A stretch of DNA of 64,000 bases from Campylobacter sp. RM5004 (GCF_022369455.1 NZ_CP059599.1:1454409-1518408), one strand, 5' to 3'; shown: positions 34,646-44,765, counted from the stretch's first letter. The notes: a model not told the origin generated them from the sequence alone. A program made the numbers and translations.

Positions 34646-35074
34646 TTATAAAGTTTGATTTAGAGTTGAAGTATTTTTGTATTCTTGCTTATAGCCATTT
34701 ACTTCTATGCTGTCTTTTAACATTTCTTCTAGCATAGAATCATAAAATTCTTTTACTGATAATACGTATCTTGCATATTCTTTATTTTTTGCTAATAAAT
34801 AATTTAAATTAAATCTTAATTGCTGTAATAAATCATTAGTTTTTTCGCTTAAAACATCAGTTAAGTTGCCGTTATTTTTATTTGCTAAATCTAATAATGC
34901 CATATCTAAAGCTTTTTTTTCTTTTAAAAAAGCATTTAAAGCATCTAATTTTTCTTTATTTTGGCTATCTAATCTATCTTTTCTAGCTTCCCTTATATCT
35001 GCAATTCCTTGTTCTGTAAGCTTGATGATAGTTAGTAATAAATTATTTGCAGTGCTTAATCTTTTTTCTATCAT
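34646..35074 (-). CDS. flgN: FlgN-like flagellar export chaperone
   Basis: 142 residues, almost wholly helical, with FlgN-type heptads (LLLTIIKLTEQGIADIREAR..KLDALNAFLKEKKALDMALLDLANKNNGNLTDVLSEKTNDLLQQLRFNLNYLLAKNKEYARYVL). FlgN escorts the hook-filament junction proteins FlgK and FlgL. The position after flgI-flgJ-flgM is the same as Cj1465 in C. jejuni. The start overlaps the flgM stop by one base (TGATG). Confidence 0.78.
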   Translation of the reverse strand: MIEKRLSTANNLLLTIIKLTEQGIADIREARKDRLDSQNKEKLDALNAFLKEKKALDMALLDLANKNNGNLTDVLSEKTNDLLQQLRFNLNYLLAKNKEYARYVLSVKEFYDSMLEEMLKDSIEVNGYKQEYKNTSTLNQTL

Positions 35075-35286
35075 CAGCTTAACTCATTTAAAATAGCGTT
35101 TGCAGTAGCTTTTAAATCTATTTTATAAGTTCCATTAGCAATTTGCTCTGCAATTGCAGCTGCTTTTGGACTAAGAGAGCTTTGTTTTACATCGCTTTTG
35201 CTATCAACATTCTCGCTTTTACTTAACTTAGGTTTTAAAATATCTTGACTTGAATAAGCCATAGATGAACTAACTGAGTTTAACAT
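35074..35286 (-). CDS. flgM: FlgM, anti-sigma28 factor
   Basis: 70 residues. The C-terminal half SPKAAAIAEQIANGTYKIDLKATANAILNELS follows the FlgM core (K-x-x-x-I-x-x-G-x-Y-x-I/V). It holds FliA inactive until it is exported through the finished hook. It has its own sigma28 promoter in the tail of flgJ and so forms the classical feedback loop. Confidence 0.85.
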   Translation of the reverse strand: MLNSVSSSMAYSSQDILKPKLSKSENVDSKSDVKQSSLSPKAAAIAEQIANGTYKIDLKATANAILNELS

Positions 35287-35317
35287 CTTTCAACCTTTTT
35301 TAATAATATTTTCTACT

Positions 35318-35344
35318 ATATCGGACAAAGTTTAAAAATCTTTA
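35318..35344 (-). promoter_or_regulatory. Sigma28 (FliA) promoter of flgM
   Basis: TAAAGATTTT-N11-CGATAT on the minus strand, very close to the Campylobacter FliA pattern; the -10 ends 32 bases before the flgM ATG. Confidence 0.88.
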
Positions 35345-35743
35345 TAGTCTTTCTTTTAAAAAATTAAATAAAATTTCTGAAAAGCCAAGCCCCCCGCTTA
35401 AAGCCTTACTCATAGCATCATTATACATAGAGCCATAAATATCATCGGCTGCATCTTTGCCAAACAAAGGATTTTCAATCTTTAAGCTAATATCTAAAAC
35501 ATTTTTTATCATAAAAGCTTCAAAAGCATCGGTTTGCTCTCTTAATAATTTTTCATCAATATTTTGAGTCTTAAACTCTAAATTATTTGCTATATCAAAA
35601 TGCTTTTTCTTCTCTAATTCATTTGTTTTTTTCTCTAAAATATTAGCAAAATCGCTTTTTTCATTCTCACTTAGTTTTATTAAAGTATTTGTATTAGGTA
35701 AAGTGTTTTTATAAGTACTTTCATATATTTTTGACAAATCCAT
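35342..35743 (-). CDS. flgJ: FlgJ-like rod-binding protein without muramidase domain
   Basis: 133 residues. The C-terminal part EQTDAFEAFMIKNVLDISLKIENPLFGKDAADDIYGSMYNDAMSKALSGGLGFSEILFNFL is the FlgJ N-terminal rod-capping domain; the peptidoglycan-hydrolase half found in enteric FlgJ is absent, as in other Campylobacter. Start and the flgI stop share one base. Confidence 0.85.
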   Translation of the reverse strand: MDLSKIYESTYKNTLPNTNTLIKLSENEKSDFANILEKKTNELEKKKHFDIANNLEFKTQNIDEKLLREQTDAFEAFMIKNVLDISLKIENPLFGKDAADDIYGSMYNDAMSKALSGGLGFSEILFNFLKERL

Positions 35744-36777
35744 TATAAAATCTCCAATTCAGCATTAATAGCACCTGCTTGTTTTAGATTTTTAATAATA
35801 GTAATAACATCAGCAGGACTTGCTCCTAATTTATTTAAAGCTCTTGTAATATTTGCAAGAGTTATTTTATCGTTTGCAATTCTTAAAATATTTGCACTCG
35901 TATCAATTACACTTCCATCTTTTAAATCAACTTCATTATCTTTTAATTCATAAGGTCTTTTTGGCTCAATTTTAATTGTAATATTTCCATGAGAAATCAA
36001 AACAGGGCTAACTTCAACATCAATTCCACTAATAATGGTTCCTGTTTTTTCATTTATTATAATTTTACTATTTGCATTCACTTCGCCTGCATCAAGACTT
36101 AAAACCTTAGCTATAAAATCAACTGCACTTTCTTCTTCAGGACGCTCTATTATTATTGTTTTACCATCGGTTGCTCTTGCAATATCTAAATCAAATGCTT
36201 TATTAATTGAGTTTTTAATCTTACTAGCTAATGCAAAATCATTTTGTTTTAAGCTAAGAGTTATCATATTTTGATTACTAAAGTCAAAGCCAACTTCACG
36301 CTCAATACTAGCTCCATTAGTAATCTTTGCATTAGTCATACTAGCACCTTTTCCACTACTATCAATACTTAAAGCTCCTTGCGCTAAAGCATAAATATTG
36401 CCATCAACACCCTTTAAAGCACTCAGTAAAAGTGTGCCACCTTTAAGACTTTTCGCATCTCCTAAAGAAGCCACATTCACATCTATTTTATCCCCTGCTT
36501 TAGCAAATGCAGGTAACTTTGCACTTATCATAACTGCTGCTGTGTTTTTACTTTTGATATCATCAGGACTTATTTTTATATTCATTGAGCCTAGCATATT
36601 AGCAATTGATTGAATAGTAAATTCACTACTAGAACCATCTCCGCTACCATTAAGACCTACAACTAGACCATATCCTATTAATTCATTATCTCTTACCCCA
36701 ACAATATTTGCAACATCTTTTATAGAAGTTGAAAAAAGATAGCCACAAAACACAAAAATAAAAACTATAAAACGCAT
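35743..36777 (-). CDS. flgI: Flagellar P-ring protein FlgI
   Basis: 344 residues with a signal peptide (1-17). Family text SIKDVANIVGVRDNELIGYGLVVGLNGSGDG at the start and LARALNxLGASPADVITIIKNLKQAGAINAELEIL at the end (here ITRALNKLG). Forms the periplasmic P ring around the rod. First gene of flgI-flgJ-flgM-flgN, with a sigma54 promoter directly upstream. Confidence 0.97.
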   Translation of the reverse strand: MRFIVFIFVFCGYLFSTSIKDVANIVGVRDNELIGYGLVVGLNGSGDGSSSEFTIQSIANMLGSMNIKISPDDIKSKNTAAVMISAKLPAFAKAGDKIDVNVASLGDAKSLKGGTLLLSALKGVDGNIYALAQGALSIDSSGKGASMTNAKITNGASIEREVGFDFSNQNMITLSLKQNDFALASKIKNSINKAFDLDIARATDGKTIIIERPEEESAVDFIAKVLSLDAGEVNANSKIIINEKTGTIISGIDVEVSPVLISHGNITIKIEPKRPYELKDNEVDLKDGSVIDTSANILRIANDKITLANITRALNKLGASPADVITIIKNLKQAGAINAELEIL

Positions 36778-36806
36778 AAATTTTCCTTATTATAAATATG
36801 TTTAAT

Positions 36807-36824
36807 AAAGCAAATCATATTCCA
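36807..36824 (-). promoter_or_regulatory. Sigma54 promoter of flgI operon
   Basis: TGGAAT-N5-TTGCTTT on the minus strand; -12 element about 30 bases before the flgI ATG. Confidence 0.85.
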
Positions 36825-36905
36825 TATTTTTTACAAAAACATTAACCAATTACTAAAGGAGCTTTTGTAAAATCAAGGAATTACTTTCAATTTTAAGGAT
36901 AATAA

Positions 36906-37589
36906 ATGCACGATAGTTTATTTTTGTTTAGCGAATTTATTACTGATGATATTAAAATGGCTTATTTAATTCATCTAGTTTTAGTTCTTGCAATAATTTT
37001 AGTTCTAGCAAAAGCTGCCACTTCTAAAATGCAATTAGTTCCAAAAGGTGTTCAAAATATCATGGAAATGTTCTTAGAAGGCGTATTAAATATGGGTAAA
37101 GATACAATAGGTTCAAAAGAAGCTTCTTTAAAATATGTTCCTTTAATTGCTACTTTAGGTCTTGTTGTTTTTGTTAGTAATATGATAGGAATTATCCCAG
37201 GTTTTGAAGCTCCAAGTGCTAGTTTAAATTTAACACTTCCTTTAGCTGTTATTGTATTTTTTTACTATCATTATGAAGGTATAAAAACTCAAGGAGTTTG
37301 TAAATATTTTAAACATTTCTTAGGACCTGTTAAACTTATTTCTCCACTTATGTTTGTTGTAGAAGTGATTTCACACTTTTCTCGTATTGTTTCATTATCA
37401 TTCCGTTTATTTGGAAATATAAAAGGTGATGATTTATTCTTAGGAGTTATCTTAACTCTAGTTCCATTCGTTGCACCACTTCCACCATATTTTCTATTAA
37501 CTTTTATGGCTTGCTTACAAACATTCGTATTTATGATACTTACTTATGTATATATTGCAGGTGCTATTGCACTTGATGAGGAGCATTAA
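36906..37589 (+). CDS. atpB: ATP synthase F0 subunit a
   Basis: 227 residues, five to six membrane segments. The essential arginine is in [18 protein letters not shown]; the C-terminal helix [26 protein letters not shown] carries the proton half-channel. As in other Campylobacterota it is apart from the main atp operon. First of six genes whose ends touch or overlap; TTAAGGATAATAA upstream. Confidence 0.96.
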   Translation: MHDSLFLFSEFITDDIKMAYLIHLVLVLAIILVLAKAATSKMQLVPKGVQNIMEMFLEGVLNMGKDTIGSKEASLKYVPLIATLGLVVFVSNMIGIIPGFEAPSASLNLTLPLAVIVFFYYHYEGIKTQGVCKYFKHFLGPVKLISPLMFVVEVISHFSRIVSLSFRLFGNIKGDDLFLGVILTLVPFVAPLPPYFLLTFMACLQTFVFMILTYVYIAGAIALDEEH

Positions 37590-39007
37590 TGGAATTTGAA
37601 GTAGTAATCGGTCTTGAAGTTCATACACAACTAAACACAAAAACTAAAATCTTTTGCTCATGCGCAACAAGTTTTGGAGAAGTTGCTAACACTAATGTTT
37701 GCCCCGTATGTTTAGCTTTACCAGGTGCTTTACCAGTATTAAATAAAGAAGCTTTACAAAAGGCAATATATTTTGGTAAAGCTATCAATGCAAAAATAAA
37801 TGAAGTAAGTATTTTTAATAGAAAAAATTATTTTTATCCTGACTTACCTAAAGCTTATCAAATATCTCAATTTGATGTAGCAATTGTAGAAGGTGGAAAA
37901 CTTGAAATTGAAGGCGATTTTGGTAAAAAAACAATAGGAATTACAAGAGCACACTTAGAAGAAGATGCAGGTAAAAATATTCACGAAAATGATAATTCTT
38001 TAGTAGATTTAAATCGTGCAGGAACTCCGCTTTTAGAAATAGTAAGCGAACCAGAAATTAGAAGTGCAGATGAAGCAGTTGCATATCTTAAAAAACTCCA
38101 TTCTATTATAAGATTTTTAGATATTAGCGATGCAAATATGCAAGAAGGTTCATTTAGATGTGATGTAAATATCTCAATTCGCCCTAAAGGTGATGAGAAA
38201 TTTTATACAAGAGTAGAAATTAAAAACCTAAATAGTTTTAGATTTATTCAAAAAGCTATTGAATACGAAAAAGAAAGACAAATAGCAGCTTGGATGGATG
38301 GTAAATACGAAAGCGAAATAGTTCAAGAAACAAGATTATTCGATACAACAAGACTTGTAACAAAATCTATGAGAAGTAAAGAAGAAGCAGCTGAATATAG
38401 ATATTTTGCTGACCCTGATTTATTACCTGTATTAGCTACTAAAGAAATGATTGATGTAAAAATTCCAGAATTAGCAGATGAAAAAATAGCTCGTTATATG
38501 AGTGAATATGGAATAAAAGAAGATGATGCAAAGGTTTTAGTAAGTTCTCTTGAAATGGCTAAATTCTTTGAATATTTAATAGAAAGTGGCTGTTCAGCTA
38601 AACTTAGCACTACTTGGCTTAGTGTAGAACTTATGGGACTTTTAAAAGGTGAATTAAATATCACAAATTCTCCTGTAAGTAAAGAAAAATTAGCAGATTT
38701 AATCAAAGCAATTGATAGCGGAGAAATTTCAAATAAAGCAGGAAAAGATGTTTTAGCATATTTATTTGAAAACGACATTAGTGTAAGTGAATGTATTGAA
38801 AAACTTGGCTTAAAACAAGTTAGCGATGATGGTGCGATAAATGCAATCATTGATGAAATTCTAGCTAAAAACACAGATAAAGTAGAAGAATATAAATCAG
38901 GTAAAGATAAATTATTTGGTTTCTTTGTAGGTCAAGTAATGAAAGAAGGAAAAGGTGCCTTTAACCCTGCAAAAGTAAATGAGCTTTTAAAGGCTAAGCT
39001 TGGATGA
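37589..39007 (+). CDS. gatB: Asp-tRNA(Asn)/Glu-tRNA(Gln) amidotransferase subunit B
   Basis: 472 residues. [57 protein letters not shown] and [14 protein letters not shown] are GatB signatures, including the zinc cysteines C30, C32 and C45, C48 approximately. The C-terminal YqeY-like tail domain is complete. With GatA and GatC it makes Gln-tRNA and Asn-tRNA by transamidation. Start shares one base with the atpB stop. Confidence 0.97.
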   Translation: MEFEVVIGLEVHTQLNTKTKIFCSCATSFGEVANTNVCPVCLALPGALPVLNKEALQKAIYFGKAINAKINEVSIFNRKNYFYPDLPKAYQISQFDVAIVEGGKLEIEGDFGKKTIGITRAHLEEDAGKNIHENDNSLVDLNRAGTPLLEIVSEPEIRSADEAVAYLKKLHSIIRFLDISDANMQEGSFRCDVNISIRPKGDEKFYTRVEIKNLNSFRFIQKAIEYEKERQIAAWMDGKYESEIVQETRLFDTTRLVTKSMRSKEEAAEYRYFADPDLLPVLATKEMIDVKIPELADEKIARYMSEYGIKEDDAKVLVSSLEMAKFFEYLIESGCSAKLSTTWLSVELMGLLKGELNITNSPVSKEKLADLIKAIDSGEISNKAGKDVLAYLFENDISVSECIEKLGLKQVSDDGAINAIIDEILAKNTDKVEEYKSGKDKLFGFFVGQVMKEGKGAFNPAKVNELLKAKLG

Positions 39008-39882
39008 TTAGCGTAATAGGCTCAGGTAAGTGGGGTAGCGCAATAGCTCATGCTATCTCACTTAATAATAAAGTAAATATTTGTCCTTTTAATAAAAAAG
39101 ATGGAGATTATATAAGTATAGATGAAGCTAAAAAAAGCGAATATTTAGTATTTGCTTTAAGCGCTCAAGGAACTTATGATTATCTTAAAACTAATTTCGC
39201 AAGTATAAATAACAATAAAGTTTTAATCGCATCAAAAGGTATTTATGAAGATATGTTCTTGCACGATATATTTTCAAAATTTTTTCATAAAGAAAATATA
39301 TGTGTTTTAACAGGTCCATCATTTGCGGCTGAAGTTAGCAAAAATTTACCTACAGCTTTAGTAATTAGTGGAATTAATGAGAATTTAAATCAGGAATTTG
39401 CAGCCTTTTTTCCAAACTTTATTAAAACATACACAGATACTGATGTAATCGGTGCAGAGATTTGTGGTGCTTATAAAAACATAATTGCAATTGCAAGTGG
39501 GATTTGTGATGGATTAGAATTAGGCAATAATGCAAGAGCAGCTTTAATATCTCGTGGTCTTATTGAAATTACTAGATTTGGTAAATTTTTTGGAGCAAGA
39601 GATAATACATTTTTAGGACTTAGTGGGGCTGGGGATTTATTTTTAACTGCAAGCTCAACACTTTCTAGAAATTATAGAGTTGGTTTAATGCTTGCAAAAG
39701 GATATTCAAAAGAGCAAATATATAAGGAATTACAAGAAGTTGCCGAAGGAATTGCCACTACAAAATCAGTGTGTAAAATCGCTAAAACTAATAATATTTA
39801 TTGCCCTATTGCAAATGAAATATCATTAATTTTAGATGGAAAAGACGTAAAAATAAGCTTACAAGATTTACTTAAAAGATGA
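39004..39882 (+). CDS. gpsA: Glycerol-3-phosphate dehydrogenase [NAD(P)+]
   Basis: 292 residues, slightly short for the family. N-terminal dinucleotide motif [12 protein letters not shown]; catalytic lysine in [58 protein letters not shown]. Reduces dihydroxyacetone phosphate for phospholipid synthesis. Overlaps gatB by 4 bases. Confidence 0.96.
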   Translation: MISVIGSGKWGSAIAHAISLNNKVNICPFNKKDGDYISIDEAKKSEYLVFALSAQGTYDYLKTNFASINNNKVLIASKGIYEDMFLHDIFSKFFHKENICVLTGPSFAAEVSKNLPTALVISGINENLNQEFAAFFPNFIKTYTDTDVIGAEICGAYKNIIAIASGICDGLELGNNARAALISRGLIEITRFGKFFGARDNTFLGLSGAGDLFLTASSTLSRNYRVGLMLAKGYSKEQIYKELQEVAEGIATTKSVCKIAKTNNIYCPIANEISLILDGKDVKISLQDLLKR

Positions 39883-40868
39883 AAAAGTTATTAATATTAA
39901 TATTTACTATAAGCATAGGCTATTCTTCAAATTTATCAAACATAAGCACGCAAAGACTAGCAGGACAAATGATTATGATAGGCTTTAATGGAAAAGACAT
40001 TAAAGAATACACAATAAGAAAGCTAGGTCAAGAAGCAAGCTTAGGAAAATTAGGCGGTATTGTATTTAGAGCGAATAATTTTACCGATACAGAACAAGCA
40101 AAAAAACTAGTAAAAAGATTTAAAAATATAGCAATAGTAAATCCATTATTTTTAGCAATTGATTATAAAGATTTAGATAAAAATTATGATTTTATGTATT
40201 TTAAAGAGCCTGATTTTGTAAATCAAACACTTAATATAAACGATGCAAGACTTAGCTATTTAAAAACAGCACTAAATCTAAAAGAATTAGGATTAAATCT
40301 AAATCTAAGCCTTGGAGTAAATACTCAAATTACAAATGATTTATTAGATAAACTCAGTATTTATGCAAGAGAGTATTCAGATGCCTTTAAACAAAGCAAT
40401 ATTTTAGTATCAGCAAAAACATTTCCTGGCGATATGAATTACTTAGAAAAAGAAGTAAAAGACTATAAAATAAGCTTTTTAAAGCCATTTTATGATTTTT
40501 CACAAACAAATAAAGTAGATATGATCATGGTCTCAAATAAAATTTATCCTATGCTAGATACAAATCCAGCAGTAATGTCAGAAAAAATCATAAATATTTT
40601 AAAAAATGATTTAGCTTATAAAGGCGTTATTATAAGTGATGATATTTTAGGTGGAGATTTAGATAATATTGACTTTAGCGAAAGAATAATAAATAGTATA
40701 AATGCAGGTGTTGATATATTATATTTTGGATTATCAAAAATCAAATACGGAGATACAGCAAGCTATGTAGTAGATATAATCACAAAAGCTGTAAATGATG
40801 GTAAAATCACTAGAAAAAGACTTGAAGAATCGTATTTAAAAATAACTAGCCTAAAAGAAAAATTATGA
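39879..40868 (+). CDS. Glycoside hydrolase family 3-like protein, degenerate active site
   Basis: 329 residues with a signal peptide (about 1-16). The TIM-barrel layout follows NagZ/GH3: QRLAGQMIMIGFNG, LGGIVFRANNF, LKELGLNLNLSLGVN, YKGVIISDDILGG. The nucleophile Asp of VIISDD is kept. But the usual KHFPGHG loop reads AKTFPGDMNY and the EGG sugar-binding motif reads IDYKDLD, so the general acid His and substrate contacts are missing. Either an unusual hydrolase or a non-catalytic binder. Overlaps both neighbours by 4 bases. Confidence 0.8.
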   Translation: MKKLLILIFTISIGYSSNLSNISTQRLAGQMIMIGFNGKDIKEYTIRKLGQEASLGKLGGIVFRANNFTDTEQAKKLVKRFKNIAIVNPLFLAIDYKDLDKNYDFMYFKEPDFVNQTLNINDARLSYLKTALNLKELGLNLNLSLGVNTQITNDLLDKLSIYAREYSDAFKQSNILVSAKTFPGDMNYLEKEVKDYKISFLKPFYDFSQTNKVDMIMVSNKIYPMLDTNPAVMSEKIINILKNDLAYKGVIISDDILGGDLDNIDFSERIINSINAGVDILYFGLSKIKYGDTASYVVDIITKAVNDGKITRKRLEESYLKITSLKEKL

Positions 40869-41638
40869 TAAAACAATTATTAGATGAAGCAGCAAGTGTT
40901 AAAAATACTTTAGATAACCTTTATTCTCATCCTGACCCATTACAAGTTGTTTATGATAATATAAATCGTAAAGATATAGAATTTATTGCACTTATTTGTG
41001 CTTTATTTGCTTATGGTAATGCAGGAGCTATTGTTAAATTTTTAAAAAAACTTGATTTTTCATTACTTGATAAAAGTGATAATGAAATTAAAGAACTTAA
41101 TAATTTATATAGATTTCAAAGCTCACAAGATGTAGCACAGATTTTTATAAGCTTAAAAAGATTTAAAGAAAAAACAAGCATAAAAGACTTTAGCCATAAA
41201 ATATACAAATCTAGCAAAGAAAATAAATTACTAAATGTAATTTATGCCTTTATTAATGAAATTTATTCTTTAAATGATTATAGAAGTTCTGGTTATGAGT
41301 TTTTCTTTAGCAAGGTAAATAAAACAAGTGCTTATAAAAGATATTGTATGTATTATCGTTGGATGGTAAGAAATGATAATTTAGATTTAGGTTTATTTGA
41401 TGAGATAAACCCAGCTGATTTATTAATGCCACTTGATACGCATACACATAAAATGGGCTTAAAATTAGGACTAATTACAAGAAAACAAGCCGATCAAAAA
41501 TGTATGCTTGAGCTAAGCAAGGCTTTAAGAGAATTTTGCCCAAATGATCCTTTAAAATATGATTTTGCACTTTATAGAATATCGCAAACTAATGATGAAA
41601 AAGCCTTAAACGAGCTTATTAAAAATGCCAGATCTTAG
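40865..41638 (+). CDS. TIGR02757-family protein (DUF2400)
   Basis: 257 residues. The features RKDIEFIALICALFAYGNAGAIVKFLKKL, LNKRYCMYYRWMVRNDNLDLGLF-like text (KRYCMYYRWMVR) and PADLLMPLDTHTHKMGLKLGL define this helical family, whose function is unknown. The HTHKMG motif sits where a helix-hairpin-helix DNA glycosylase-like fold is predicted for relatives. Overlaps the GH3-like gene by 4 bases and the next by 14. Confidence 0.82.
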   Translation: MIKQLLDEAASVKNTLDNLYSHPDPLQVVYDNINRKDIEFIALICALFAYGNAGAIVKFLKKLDFSLLDKSDNEIKELNNLYRFQSSQDVAQIFISLKRFKEKTSIKDFSHKIYKSSKENKLLNVIYAFINEIYSLNDYRSSGYEFFFSKVNKTSAYKRYCMYYRWMVRNDNLDLGLFDEINPADLLMPLDTHTHKMGLKLGLITRKQADQKCMLELSKALREFCPNDPLKYDFALYRISQTNDEKALNELIKNARS

Positions 41639-42383
41639 CCTAATTCAAGAAATAATCGTATTAATCTCAGCTACTTTTGCAGGATTTATTGACGCTATTT
41701 GTGGTGGTGGCGGTCTTATTATAATTCCTATGCTAATAGCCTTTGGATTAGGAGAGCAACTTGCAATAAGCACGCATAAATTTCAAGCAATGTTTGCAAT
41801 GCTTTGTTCTTTTTCTACACTTTTTAAATATATTGAGTTTAAAAAGCTATTTTTAGGCATAATTTTTAGCCTAATAGGTGGAATAATTGGTGCTAGAGTT
41901 TTAATCATAATAAATCCTGAACCATTAAAACCGATTATTTTATTTACACTTTTAGCCATATTTATCTATTCTATATTTAATTCAAAACTAGGCTCAATTA
42001 AAGCAAAGCAAATAATGAGCGAAAAATTATTTTATCCATTATTTGGCTTATTAATCGGTTTTTATGATGGCTTTTTAGGGCCTGCTACGGGTTCGTTTTG
42101 GATATTTGCTAGCATTAGCTTAATAGGACAAGATATAAAACAAGCTAGCATTAATGCAAAAGCTTTATGTATGGCAAGCGGAATGATTTCTCTTCTTGTA
42201 TTTATAATAGATTTTAATATTTATTATTCGCTTGGTTTTAAAATGGCAGCTTGCGGGATATTTGGAGCATTTTTAGGAGCTAAGTTTGTTCTAAAATATA
42301 AAAGCACATCGATTAAAAAAATCTTTTTAATAATAGTATTTTTAACCCTTTCTAAGCTAAGTTATGAATATTTTATGAATTAA
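41625..42383 (+). CDS. TSUP-family permease (TauE/SafE)
   Basis: 252 residues, eight hydrophobic segments. Motifs GFIDAICGGGGLIIIPML near the start and GFYDGFLGPATGSFW at mid-length are the two halves of the TSUP duplication. Members move sulfite, sulfonates or other small anions; the substrate here is unknown. Last gene of the atpB string; repeats and hairpins follow. Confidence 0.88.
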   Translation: MPDLSLIQEIIVLISATFAGFIDAICGGGGLIIIPMLIAFGLGEQLAISTHKFQAMFAMLCSFSTLFKYIEFKKLFLGIIFSLIGGIIGARVLIIINPEPLKPIILFTLLAIFIYSIFNSKLGSIKAKQIMSEKLFYPLFGLLIGFYDGFLGPATGSFWIFASISLIGQDIKQASINAKALCMASGMISLLVFIIDFNIYYSLGFKMAACGIFGAFLGAKFVLKYKSTSIKKIFLIIVFLTLSKLSYEYFMN

Positions 42384-42424
42384 ATACTTAACAATTTTTA
42401 AACCTTGCACGAATTATCAAACCA

Positions 42425-42486
42425 AATTCCTATTTTAAATTCTGCTGCCCTACCCTTTAAAAACAAAGGAATTTGAAATAGGAATT
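42425..42486. repeat. Dispersed repeat, inverted pair between convergent genes
   Basis: AATTCCTATTTTAAATTC (one mismatch, 42425-42442) and exact GAATTTGAAATAGGAATT (42469-42486). The 26 bases between include GCTGCCCTACCC, unusually rich in C for this DNA. Confidence 0.85.
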
Positions 42487-42535
42487 TAAATAAACAATTA
42501 ACTAAGTTTTACGCTAGTTTAAAGAAATTTAAGTT

Positions 42536-43315
42536 TTATAAAAGATGATTTAGCCTACACTCAAACACATCAAAGCAAGGTTTTTCATCATAAGCTCTAT
42601 TTGTATTACCACAACGATCAATTTCTACTCTAAACTTAAATTTTGAACCTAAATTATTATCAGTTGTCGTATATGAATACTCTAAAAATCCATCTTTTAC
42701 ATCAAATCCACCTTTAAAAAATACAATATCATATCCTCTGCTAGTTGATAAAAACAAAGGCCTTTCTAATAGTTTTTCTGAATAGTTTTTGCTATTTATT
42801 TTACGTTTTTGAAGACTTTCTATATCAAATGATTTTAAATCATCAAAATCCTTTATCTCATCAAGGGTATAAAAATATATACGTTCTTTTATATATTCAT
42901 AAGCAATATTTTTATAATAAGCTCTAGTTTTGTCTAAAAAATCATTCGTAGCTCTTTTTACAAGCTCATCTTTACTTAAAATCTCATTATCTTTTACACA
43001 ATATCCAAGCAAATCTTTTTCATAACTACTTTTTAAAACATAGCTAAAATCATTAAAATTAGAATAATCAACGACAGTTCTAACAAAAAGCGCTTCAAAA
43101 CTAATGATTACAATACTAATGAGTAAAAATTTTTTAAAGCTAATTTTTCTAATTATTTTAATAATTAATAAAATTAAAATCGTAAAAATTGCTAAAGATA
43201 TTAAAGGATAAGCAGCATCAAAAAGCTTAAAAGCTCTCCATGCAAAATAAAAAAATTCTAAAAAAACACCGATAAAAATAAAAAATCCAAATACTAAAGA
43301 AAGTAAAATTTGCAT
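42536..43315 (-). CDS. Hypothetical membrane protein
   Basis: 259 residues, unrecognised. Three hydrophobic segments in residues 1-75 (FIFIGVFLEFFYFAWRAFKLF, YPLISLAIFTILILLIIKII, FLLISIVIISFEALFV), then about 180 residues that would lie outside the cytoplasm if the third segment is an exit helix. Five cysteines occur in the outer part, two pairs near the C-terminus (CGNTNRAYDEKPCFDVFEC), suggesting disulfides. Alone on its strand after a hairpin that follows the tautomerase gene. Confidence 0.65.
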   Translation of the reverse strand: MQILLSLVFGFFIFIGVFLEFFYFAWRAFKLFDAAYPLISLAIFTILILLIIKIIRKISFKKFLLISIVIISFEALFVRTVVDYSNFNDFSYVLKSSYEKDLLGYCVKDNEILSKDELVKRATNDFLDKTRAYYKNIAYEYIKERIYFYTLDEIKDFDDLKSFDIESLQKRKINSKNYSEKLLERPLFLSTSRGYDIVFFKGGFDVKDGFLEYSYTTTDNNLGSKFKFRVEIDRCGNTNRAYDEKPCFDVFECRLNHLL

Positions 43316-43321
43316 AGCAAT

Positions 43322-43338
43322 TCCCCTAAAATAGGGGA
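43322..43338. terminator. Short G/C hairpin between two minus-strand genes
   Basis: TCCCCTA-AAA-TAGGGGA, a 7-bp stem just after the tautomerase stop. The T run is short, so a weak terminator or an RNA-stabilising hairpin. Confidence 0.45.
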
Positions 43339-43340
43339 TT

Positions 43341-43571
43341 TTATCTATCTTCTAATTTGTAATTATTCACAAAATCAGCATTATTGATATTCTCAACGCT
43401 TCTTCCACCAAAACCTATGTGAGATTGTGGGATTTCTTCTAGCATTATTACTATTCTTTCACGCTTTTTGCCTAATTTTGTTTCAAAATATTCGGTTAAA
43501 TCTTTTATGATTTCTTCGCATTTTTCTTTATTTGGCATTGGCGCTGCTAGTTTTATATTAATTACTGGCAT
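43341..43571 (-). CDS. 4-oxalocrotonate tautomerase family protein
   Basis: 76 residues. Pro1 is directly after the initiator Met (MPVINIKL), the catalytic base of this superfamily; EEIPQSHIGFGGRSV is the usual loop. It lacks a recognisable pathway partner; relatives include PptA and DmpI. The start is just downstream of aroC, with GGAG before the ATG. Confidence 0.88.
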   Translation of the reverse strand: MPVINIKLAAPMPNKEKCEEIIKDLTEYFETKLGKKRERIVIMLEEIPQSHIGFGGRSVENINNADFVNNYKLEDR

Positions 43572-44765
43572 TTATTCTCCTTTGTAGATTTTTTTAAGGT
43601 TGCTTATTTTAGCACACGAATTTAACATTAAAAAATCAGCTATTATAAAGCTTAACATTGATTTTAAAACAACAGCCCCACGCACTCCAACGCAAGGATC
43701 ATGTCTTCCATGAATGCTATCTTTAATAAGTTTTAAATCTTTATTTAGCATAGTTTGTTCTTTAAAAATTGAAGGAGTTGGCTTAAAATGAGCCTTGATA
43801 TAAATATTTTCTCCAGTGCTAATTCCGCCAACAACTCCGCCACTAAAATTATGTCTAGTATGCAAAAATAAAGGCTTGTTTATATTAGCCTTTGCTTCTT
43901 TAAATGATACAAAATTACTTGATTTTTTCACTATATTACTTGTAGTGTTTGTGTGATTTTCGCTATTGCTAACGCCTAAAATCTCATCATTTGCAAATGA
44001 GCCATTCATTGAGCTTAGTTTTCTTCCTGCTCCAATTTCAACGCATTTTACAGCATTAAGCCCCATAAATGCACTTGCAATTCTAGCATCTAGCTTATCA
44101 TAAAGCCCATTTCCTAGCCCTGCCATTACGCCAAATGCAGCAACACTTACACTAGCACCTACACTATCATTATTGTTTTTTGCTTTTATGATTTCATCTT
44201 TAAATAATTCTTTTATTAAATCATCGCCTAAAGCGTTAAAGTCTTTAGCTAAAGCGTTTTTATAATCATTTTCGCTAAATTTAAACTCATCTAAACTAAC
44301 TCCACCTACCCCGCAAATACTTGCATAAGTTCTTATATTAAATTCTTTTAGTATTAAATCTGCAAAACTTCCTGCAATAACCCTTGCAAGGCTTTCTCTA
44401 GCACTACTTCTACCACCACCACGATAATCAAAATGCTCGTATTTTGCATAATAGCTAAAATCAGCATGAGCAGGGCGTAAATGCTCTTTATAATCTTTAC
44501 TTCTAGTGTTGTTATTTTCTACAAGTACGCAAATTGGAGCACCTGTGCTAATATCATTAAATACTCCGCTAATTATATTTATCTCATCAGCTTCTTTTCT
44601 AGGAGTGCTAAATGCTCCACCACCTTGTCTTAGCTTTAGTTGTGAGTTTATATAATCAATATCAATCTTAATTCCTGCTGGATAATTGTCTATTACAACG
44701 CCTATTGCTTTTCCGTGACTTTCTCCAAAGCTACTAAATTTTAAAAAACTTCCAAAACTATTCAT
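43572..44765 (-). CDS. aroC: Chorismate synthase
   Basis: 397 residues, somewhat longer than the usual 360 because of an extra C-terminal stretch. Signatures GESHGKAIGVVIDNYPAG, RPAHADFSYYAKYEHFDYRGGGRSSARE and HRHDPCVGVRGAVV-like (GRHDPCVGVRGAVV). Last step to chorismate, FMN-dependent. Overlaps the fused RNase gene by 8 bases, as aroC does with rnc in C. jejuni. Confidence 0.96.
   Translation of the reverse strand: MNSFGSFLKFSSFGESHGKAIGVVIDNYPAGIKIDIDYINSQLKLRQGGGAFSTPRKEADEINIISGVFNDISTGAPICVLVENNNTRSKDYKEHLRPAHADFSYYAKYEHFDYRGGGRSSARESLARVIAGSFADLILKEFNIRTYASICGVGGVSLDEFKFSENDYKNALAKDFNALGDDLIKELFKDEIIKAKNNNDSVGASVSVAAFGVMAGLGNGLYDKLDARIASAFMGLNAVKCVEIGAGRKLSSMNGSFANDEILGVSNSENHTNTTSNIVKKSSNFVSFKEAKANINKPLFLHTRHNFSGGVVGGISTGENIYIKAHFKPTPSIFKEQTMLNKDLKLIKDSIHGRHDPCVGVRGAVVLKSMLSFIIADFLMLNSCAKISNLKKIYKGE

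Noticed and set aside
38494-38874. 126-codon frame opposite gatB
   Set aside because: Shadow of a fully conserved gene.
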